Source of the DNA: Zopfochytrium polystomum
Lineage: Eukaryota; Chytridiomycota; Chytridiomycetes; Chytridiales; Chytridiaceae
DNA length: 64,000 nt
Assembly (NCBI GenBank): GCA_025765615.1
Contig: JAIVFJ010000035.1
Coordinates: forward strand, 186,001 to 250,000
Direction of reading: 5' to 3'
Below are positions 58,707-64,000 of the stretch, piece by piece; positions within the stretch are counted from its first letter, which is position 1, and every line of letters starts with the position of its first letter. Below the pieces are notes generated by a model. It did not search any database. It was not told where the DNA came from and was given only the letters and a program-made list of their open reading frames with translations. Position numbers and translations under genes: made by a program.

Positions 58707-59003
58707 ATGGATTATTCGGGTGCCAACCACCAGTGGATGTTCCCCAAGCGCAAAAACGCCTTTGCGTCCTCCCCGCCCCTGCCGCCACCGCCATCTTTGG
58801 AAACGGCATCCGCTACCTCAACCTCCAAGAATAGCCAAGAGTCTATTTACTTCTTCTTGCTTTGCGATGCGAAGAAGCTGGAACGCCCATTGACGATTCC
58901 TCAAAATCGTTTTGCTGACGTTGCTGCCTTTCAAGATATGTCTCACGATGTATTGAGGGAGGAGCGTCGACTGGTTGTGAGTTTGAGAGAGGTGCAAAAC
59001 TGA
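58707..59003 (+). CDS. Small hypothetical protein, 98 aa
   Basis: A complete single-exon frame from ATG to TGA. The product starts MDYSGANHQWMFPKRKNAFA, has a short Pro run, and ends in a charged helical part (FQDMSHDVLREERRLVVSLR). No recognised domain. It converges with the three-exon minus-strand candidate at 59012, leaving only 8 bp between stop codons. It could instead be the last exon of a longer gene. Confidence 0.4.
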   Translation: MDYSGANHQWMFPKRKNAFASSPPLPPPPSLETASATSTSKNSQESIYFFLLCDAKKLERPLTIPQNRFADVAAFQDMSHDVLREERRLVVSLREVQN

Positions 59004-59011
59004 ATTGCTCA

Positions 59012-59488
59012 TCAAATAAAGCTGACCTCACAAAAAAGGAACAACACGAAAGTGATCACGGAACCAGGATTACATGGGCCTCGTTGCCAGGCCACCTCTG
59101 CTCTAGACAATTGTTCCTGCTGGGCAGCTTCAGCTCTACGAAGAGCTTCTTGACGATTTCTGCCTCGTTCAACTGCATCACTAATCTGGTATTCAGTTGG
59201 CCTATCTGAAGGTGTTCTTGACGAAGCCCTTTCAAAAATATCTCATGATCCAGTCGAGATTGCCCCACAAAAATCGGCCTGAGTGGGATTGAGCTGGACG
59301 CTCATCGTCATACTCTGGGACGAAATGGACTTCCTGGAAAGTGCCAGTCGACGTTCGCTTTTCCTACGACCTAACTTAAGTTGAGGATCTTCCCAGTCAC
59401 GATTGGAGTGACGAACTTGGACTGATTGTTGGTTTATGGCTATTTATTGCAGGTTCAAACTTTGCCTGCGCACTCCATCACACTGCAT
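59012..59488 (-). CDS. Small hypothetical protein with charged helix, 124 aa
   Basis: Three exons with matching phase 1 junctions: 59488-59461, 59421-59269 and 59205-59012 (introns 39 and 63 bp). The product has a basic middle (KLGRRKSERRLALSRKS) and a charged helix likely to form a coiled coil (VERGRNRQEALRRAEAAQQE). I do not recognise a family. The agreement of frames across two introns argues for a real gene, but the first exon is only 28 nt and could be wrong; the start may lie further upstream. Confidence 0.4.
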
Positions 59489-60070
59489 TTGATCTTTTCT
59501 GTAAGGGGCAATGATGGCGACGAGGTGGAGCGGACAGTCGTCTATGCAAAAGGCGAGAAGGACCGTGGTTGAATCGGCGATTAGTGTTATTCATGTTTGG
59601 ACCGTTTGGTATTGGTGACAGCAAAAATGATGTTTTTTTCATTTTGTATGCTTTTCTGGGGTTCAAGTACAAGGAAACGCAATTGCTTAAAAAATCCCTA
59701 CCCCCCTCGGGGGACAGACGGTTGCTGAGGATCTCGAGATGCAGATGCAGCGTTGCGTAGGGAACACATACGCGTCTTGAAGGGGGGGAAAGGGTAGCGT
59801 CTATTTTTCGATGAGGCGCCTTCGCCAGCGGAACCTCAAAAGTTGATTTCATCCGGTCTTGGCTCACAGCGTGTCTCTCCGTCTCGCTCTCGCTGTCTCT
59901 CCATCTCCATCGCTCTCTCTCTGTCCCCCCTGGCCGTAATTTTTCTTCTGGTAGTGTTTGTTTTTGTTTTTTTGTTAGTAGTTTTTGCTTCAATTGTTTT
60001 TTCCGGAGACTCTGATAAGAATTGAATGTGATGTCTGTCTCTGCTCATAATTTATCCGTAATTGACTCCG

Positions 60071-60112
<42 letters not shown>

Positions 60113-60506
60113 AGTGTGAGTGTGTATTTGTTCGCTGGGTGTTCCGGGGTTCCGCTCGTTGCCGGAGGTAAATATTCATTACGCGTCATTCATCACGCAA
60201 TGTGATAACGGACCACGCGGCGAGCATTACGAGCGGTTCCGCACTTTGCAGCTGCGCTCTTCGCACGCGCGAGCTGCACATCAAGGGCTCAGCCAAAAAG
60301 CACCTTCAACCTGCATTCAAACTCGTGCCCGAGATGGAGAAAAACGGAAAATGAAACGATGACCAACGAGAGAGAAAAGAAAACAGGTCCAAAAAAAAAA
60401 ACGTGATAGGCGCTCCAGTTTGGGAAAGCTCAAGAACAGGATAAATAGAGAAGGTGAACAGCGTGAACATCCTCCGCAAAAAAAAGTGGAACAAACACTG
60501 ACAAAG
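59489..60506. other. Intergenic with (GT)n repeat
   Basis: Contains (GT)n at 60073-60106 and T-rich tracts. A minus-strand open frame at 59993-59478 is Arg/Ser-rich with no domain and is not called. Confidence 0.6.
60073..60106 (+). repeat. (GT)n microsatellite
   Basis: About 34 bp of GT, then imperfect GTGAGTGT units to 60126. Confidence 0.95.
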
Positions 60507-61412
60507 ATGCAGCAAGTTCTTCACCCAAACAACCCACCCTCGACCATCCACGGCCCGCTCACCCGCAAGGTCCAACCTCAGCCGCTCCACACACCAACTG
60601 TGCCGGCGGTGGTGCACCAACAAAGCCCCATGGTCAACCTCGTCTTCCAAGTCGCCGTACCTGCACACCAGCTGATGCGGAGCGGCCTCGCCGCCGGCGC
60701 CTTCCAGCGCTTTGCGCCCCACCTGTCGCTCCAGGCCCTCAACCACCCGCGCGAAGTCTTGCAGCTTGAACCGTCCACACCGACCGTCACCCTCCGACCG
60801 CAAAAGCCTCTGTCGCCGCACTCCCTTGCGCACCCCCTTGCGCACCCGACACCCTCCGCCAGCCCTACCCCGCCACCGCGCAGGCTTAAACCCGCTCTCA
60901 GCACACCACCATCACCACCACCACCACCCGGCCTTCCCACAAGAACCCCAACCCCACCCGTCGTCACTACCACCACCGCCACCACGCGCCCCTCCACAAC
61001 ACCACCACCCAGCCGCCCAACAACCGCACGCAAACCCACACCACGAAACACCGCCACCGCCACCCGCGCCGCCGCCCCGTGCCCGCACAACCGTCGCCGC
61101 TCGCAGTGCATCGCGTGCTTCGAGCTGGGCCAGGGCGGCGGATCCATCTGCATCCACCGCCGCCGCAAGGCCGGCTGCAGGCTGTGCGCGGCCGAGGGAC
61201 GCTGTCACAGTCACGTCGACGGCCCGCGCCGCCGCATCCGCGGGCCGAATACGTATGTGCCGCCCCCGCCGCCGATGCAGCAACTAGTAGCGATGGCAGC
61301 GACGGCGACGACGACGGCGGCGGATGGTGGCAAGGACAGAGTGGCCCCGCGCGCGGCGGCGAGGACGGCCATGAGCGCGTTCAGCGTCGAGGCGCTTTGC
61401 GGACTGGCCTAG
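60507..61412 (+). CDS. Pro/Thr-rich protein with a Cys/His/Arg repeat
   Basis: Single-exon gene of 301 aa taking the first in-frame ATG. The N-terminal 70 residues look folded (VVHQQSPMVNLVFQVAVPAH); a long Pro/Thr/His-rich linker follows. From residue 192 comes CPHNRRRSQCIAC, then ICIHRRRKAGCRLC and a final GRCHSH. These are two to three copies of a C-x-H-x-R-R-x3-C-x2-C unit, a repeat style (ICxHxRxRSxCKxC) known from hypothetical proteins of early-diverging fungi and algae. It probably binds zinc. Nuclear or nucleic-acid function is a guess. The reverse strand is also open because of codon bias. Confidence 0.6.
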   Translation: MQQVLHPNNPPSTIHGPLTRKVQPQPLHTPTVPAVVHQQSPMVNLVFQVAVPAHQLMRSGLAAGAFQRFAPHLSLQALNHPREVLQLEPSTPTVTLRPQKPLSPHSLAHPLAHPTPSASPTPPPRRLKPALSTPPSPPPPPGLPTRTPTPPVVTTTTATTRPSTTPPPSRPTTARKPTPRNTATATRAAAPCPHNRRRSQCIACFELGQGGGSICIHRRRKAGCRLCAAEGRCHSHVDGPRRRIRGPNTYVPPPPPMQQLVAMAATATTTAADGGKDRVAPRAAARTAMSAFSVEALCGLA

Positions 61413-62158
61413 CAGGCCCGCGGTGTGGACCCTAACCCTTGAATAGAGGAAGGGGGGGTGAGGAGACATTGGTGGGTGGAGTCTTTATTTTTGGATTATT
61501 TATGTTTTTGTTTTTTTCTGTTTGTTTGCTTGCATGAGAGAAAACGAATGCACCGGTGCGGAGGCGACAGCGTTGAAATAGACATACACGGAACCCAAAA
61601 AGAAATTTCCTGTTTTGGGGAGGCCGGCATTGATGAACATGAGCGCCAAATTTCCCGAAAAGAAAAGTTGCAGGAACCTTTGGGTCTTCCAGTTCCGAAA
61701 GGGCTGGCTAGTCAGGAGCAATACCAAACCCTTCTTGCCCGAGACTTTGAAGGCCTCAGTAGCCTGCTCCAGAGAGAAAGTAGCCTGCTCCAGAGAGAAA
61801 GTAGCCTGCTCCAGAGAGAAAGTAGCGACGACTTTGGTGCCACCGCCGCTTCCCAGGGGGGCAGCACTCCACCACGTTGCCTTCGATCGTTTGCCAAGAT
61901 GGCCGTGTTTAACCCCAAACGCTCTTTGGGCTGCCGCGAGACTATCATAAGAAGCAAGGCAAAATACATAATGGGCCGAATTGTGCTCGTCTATATTGTG
62001 CATTAAGTCATGCCTTTCAATGACAATTCCGAGAAGCAAGGATCCTTGACTGTATGGCGGCCGTCCTCGTCAAACTTTTCTCTCCTTCTCATCCCTCTCC
62101 CAGAACCTCATGAATTTCTGCTCGAGTCCGCTCCGGCAGTTCGTCCACCCTACCTCCA
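61413..62158. other. Intergenic with 21-bp tandem repeat
   Basis: Open frames on both strands (61458-62006 plus, 62039-61500 minus) overlap completely and neither has a recognisable domain. Contains the 21-bp tandem repeat. Not called as a gene. Confidence 0.5.
61758..61826 (+). repeat. 21-bp tandem repeat, about 3.3 identical copies
   Basis: The unit AGTAGCCTGCTCCAGAGAGAA repeats perfectly with period 21, starting at 61758, 61779 and 61800, with a partial copy from 61821. Its length is a multiple of three, so it stays open in several frames. Confidence 0.95.
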
Positions 62159-63023
62159 TTAGCAATCAGCATGAAATAAGAATGAGCTGAGCGCCTCTTC
62201 CAGCCACTTCCGCGTGCCGCTTTCGTCTCCTTCGAACGCGGAAGGTGTTCCCGCCGGTCGAAACTCGGCCTCGAGGTCGCGCAGCCCGCGGAGACCCGTC
62301 ACGTTCAGATCCGCGCACGCTCGACCCACTGCCCCCAAGACGACGTTTGCAAACCGGTCCGGCCGAAGCAAGCCAAACAGAACGCGCATGCACTTGAGGC
62401 TCCCAAACCGAGCGGCGTCCGCCAGGATCGTCAGCCTCGCGTTCTCTGCGAAAACCGGCGGCGACTTTGCCGCAATGAGGCGCAGCACGTCGTCGTGGTC
62501 GCAGCGGATGGTCTCGTGAAACGTGAGCCAGGTGGGCGAGTCGCCGAGCGCTAGAAGCCGCTCCGCGAGGCGAACGTGGTTGTCCGTGGCAGCGACGTTC
62601 AGAAAGCGCTGCTTTAATTTCCTGAGCGGCTCCGCGTGCCACCGCGTCCAGTCGAGGCTGGACTGGACCATACCAATGCTGAAACTGAAGACCTCGGCGA
62701 TTTCCATCTGGCCCACGTCGCAGCGAGCCAGCCGATTGTCGAGCCAGCACAGCAGCAGCTCCTCCCGCTCTGCTCGGGATAGACCCTTTGGCCATCCGGG
62801 CTTGACAAAGCAGGCGATGTCGCCGCTGGGGAAGGGCGACGCGAGGGCGAGGATTCGCAGTTGGGTAGCGGGCAGTTCTGAAGGCGCGCGACACGCGGGT
62901 GAGGTGCGCACGGACTGGGGCCAGCGATCCGTTCGCGGACGCGACCAGATCGGTGGCGGCCAGGACGGCGATGTCGATGAGAAGGTCGGCGTGAAGTGCA
63001 GATCGTGGGGTGGCGCAGCTCAT
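62159..63023 (-). CDS. F-box/ankyrin-like protein with reading-frame break
   Basis: The N-terminal part (ATG at 63023) reads ALHADLLIDIAVLAATDLVA and HLTRVSRAFR, similar to a degenerate F-box helix set. From about 62900 the protein continues in another frame: LPATQLRILALASPFPSGD, then ankyrin-like helical repeats (FLNVAATDNHVRLAERLLAL, DDVLRLIAAKSP, ILADAARFGSLKCMRVLFGL), stopping at 62159. The two frames can be joined by a 36-bp intron (donor GTGCGC, acceptor CTTCAG), which would be the shortest here, or by a 1-nt indel. Ankyrin-like proteins with an F-box-like N-terminus are common multicopy families in chytrids. Substrate or partner unknown. Confidence 0.6.
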
Positions 63024-63441
63024 TGGCGTTTGGTGCGGCAGTGTATTCTTGCAATGGGAGGACTGCGTGCAACGGCCGACCACCAAACCGCCAGGTGATG
63101 GTGGTGGGCGGGGCGTTTGTTGGCAATCAGGGTCGACGTAAAAGGCAGCGCTGCAGCCATAACGCGTCATCCTCCCCCCTCAGACACTGCTTCCCGACTC
63201 CGCAGCTGCAACGGATTCGATGCTCACGTCGGGGAGGGAAACTGCCTTACGCCTCTCGTTCATCCCCTCCTCCTCCTCGTCGTCGTTGACCTCTAGCGAC
63301 CTCTTCCCTCGAAAATATTTGTCTTCTTCGTCCACTTCGCTTTGTGTCAACTGGATACAAATCGTGAAACTGTCAAAGGCATACACAGTTGCGCAAACGA
63401 TTAAGATTTCTCAAAGCTCTGCATTTGATCTTGATGGTCTT
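63024..63441. other. Intergenic, no gene supported
   Basis: Short gap between the F-box/ankyrin-like gene and the transposon relic; no coding signal beyond overlapping short frames. Confidence 0.6.
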
Positions 63442-64000
63442 TCATAGGAATTCGGCTGAGTTTTCAAACCCTCTCCATCGATGCTCAATAGGATTCAGGT
63501 CTGGAGATTGAGCTGGCCACTCAACACAGCAAAATTCTTTCTCTTCCAGCCATCCCTTGGTGTATTTTGATTTGTACTTGGGATTGTTGTCTTGCTGAAA
63601 GGTAATTCCTGCAGGGTAAAGTCCCATTTCTTCCAGGCTAAGGGTAAGACTATTTTCCAGAATTTCCACATATTGTTCTGAGAGACCCTTGTTGCTTCAG
63701 ATTCAATTGACAGTGCAATGTCCTTCATCCAGTTGGATGCAATTTTGTGACCGGAAAGACCTTGGTGGATGAGATTGAGCACATCATTTTTTTTTTGTGA
63801 GTGGCAGAGCTTTCATTGATTGGGAGATGACGGAGGAGCGATTGGGACTGTTTTCAACAATGCTCCACCTTTCTTTCTTTGTGTAATCTCTTGTTTGCTA
63901 GAAAATTTGCGTTGAAAAATGGTCTTGGGATGATGAAATCACCTGATTTGTTTTTTTCCATGATGCATCCACAAAATTGGGCCAATGGATCACTGATCAT
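63442..64000 (-). pseudogene. Truncated Tc1/mariner transposase (runs off window edge)
   Basis: The minus strand encodes the C-terminal part of a Tc1-type DDE transposase: MGLYPAGITFQQDNNPKYKS (second catalytic Asp) followed by VEWPAQSPDLNPIEHRWR (third acidic site region), ending at 63442. Upstream, in another frame, MLNLIHQGLSGHKIASNW resembles the N-terminal helix-turn-helix. The first catalytic Asp block between them is missing and stops intervene, so this copy has an internal deletion and is not functional. The element probably continues past 64000. Confidence 0.8.

Noticed and set aside
61458..62039. Overlapping open frames on both strands around the 21-bp repeat
   Set aside because: Neither frame shows a domain or plausible composition over its full length, and they exclude each other.

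Overview
The window is nuclear DNA from a flagellated eukaryote, most likely a zoosporic (chytrid-type) fungus. Three things point there. The left edge carries the C-terminal end of an axonemal dynein heavy chain. A fungal-type IMP-specific 5'-nucleotidase lies beside it. The genes are compact, with many short GT-AG introns (mostly about 45-120 bp), and are separated by microsatellites and worn DNA transposons. No genus can be named from sequence alone. I built the gene models by eye, joining conserved protein segments with GT/AG sites whose phases agree. Where the total coding length divides by three and every phase matches I say so or give higher confidence.

Region 1, 0-24 kb, is dense in housekeeping genes. 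In order: dynein heavy chain (+), IMP 5'-nucleotidase ISN1 (-), a probable Mss4/Dss4-like gene (+, 3' end only), a TFIIB/Brf-like transcription factor (-), a tail-anchored coiled-coil protein (-), the U5 snRNP assembly factor AAR2 (-), an 1180-aa low-complexity coiled-coil protein (-), a 1233-aa polyQ and coiled-coil protein ending in four CCCH+CCHC zinc modules (-), and a RAD51D recombinase paralog (+).

Region 2, 25-46 kb, holds surface, signalling and scaffold-type genes: a small Cys/Tyr-rich type I membrane protein, a low-complexity coiled-coil protein, a KIBRA-like tandem WW protein, a 2241-aa secreted Ser/Thr/Val mucin-like protein built from about 27 imperfect 45-50 aa repeats, and a tail-to-tail pair of paralogous PQQ/quinoprotein-like beta-propeller genes.

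Region 3, 46-55.3 kb, is a transposon graveyard: a piggyBac-like transposase with stops, a copia-type Gag fragment, a hAT C-terminal remnant, a repeat that also occurs at 2.9 kb, and a complete 245-bp MITE with TA target duplication and long terminal inverted repeats.

Region 4, 55.3-64 kb, has a secreted kinase-fold protein with an aminoglycoside-phosphotransferase-like active site, two small convergent candidate genes, a Pro-rich protein with a Cys/His/Arg repeat, a F-box/ankyrin-like protein with a reading-frame break, and a truncated Tc1/mariner transposase at the right edge.

The genes do not form an operon-like pathway. The notable themes are flagellar motility (dynein), RNA-binding or spliceosome functions (AAR2, zinc array), DNA repair (RAD51D), and lineage-specific secreted proteins (mucin, kinase-like, six-Cys membrane protein).
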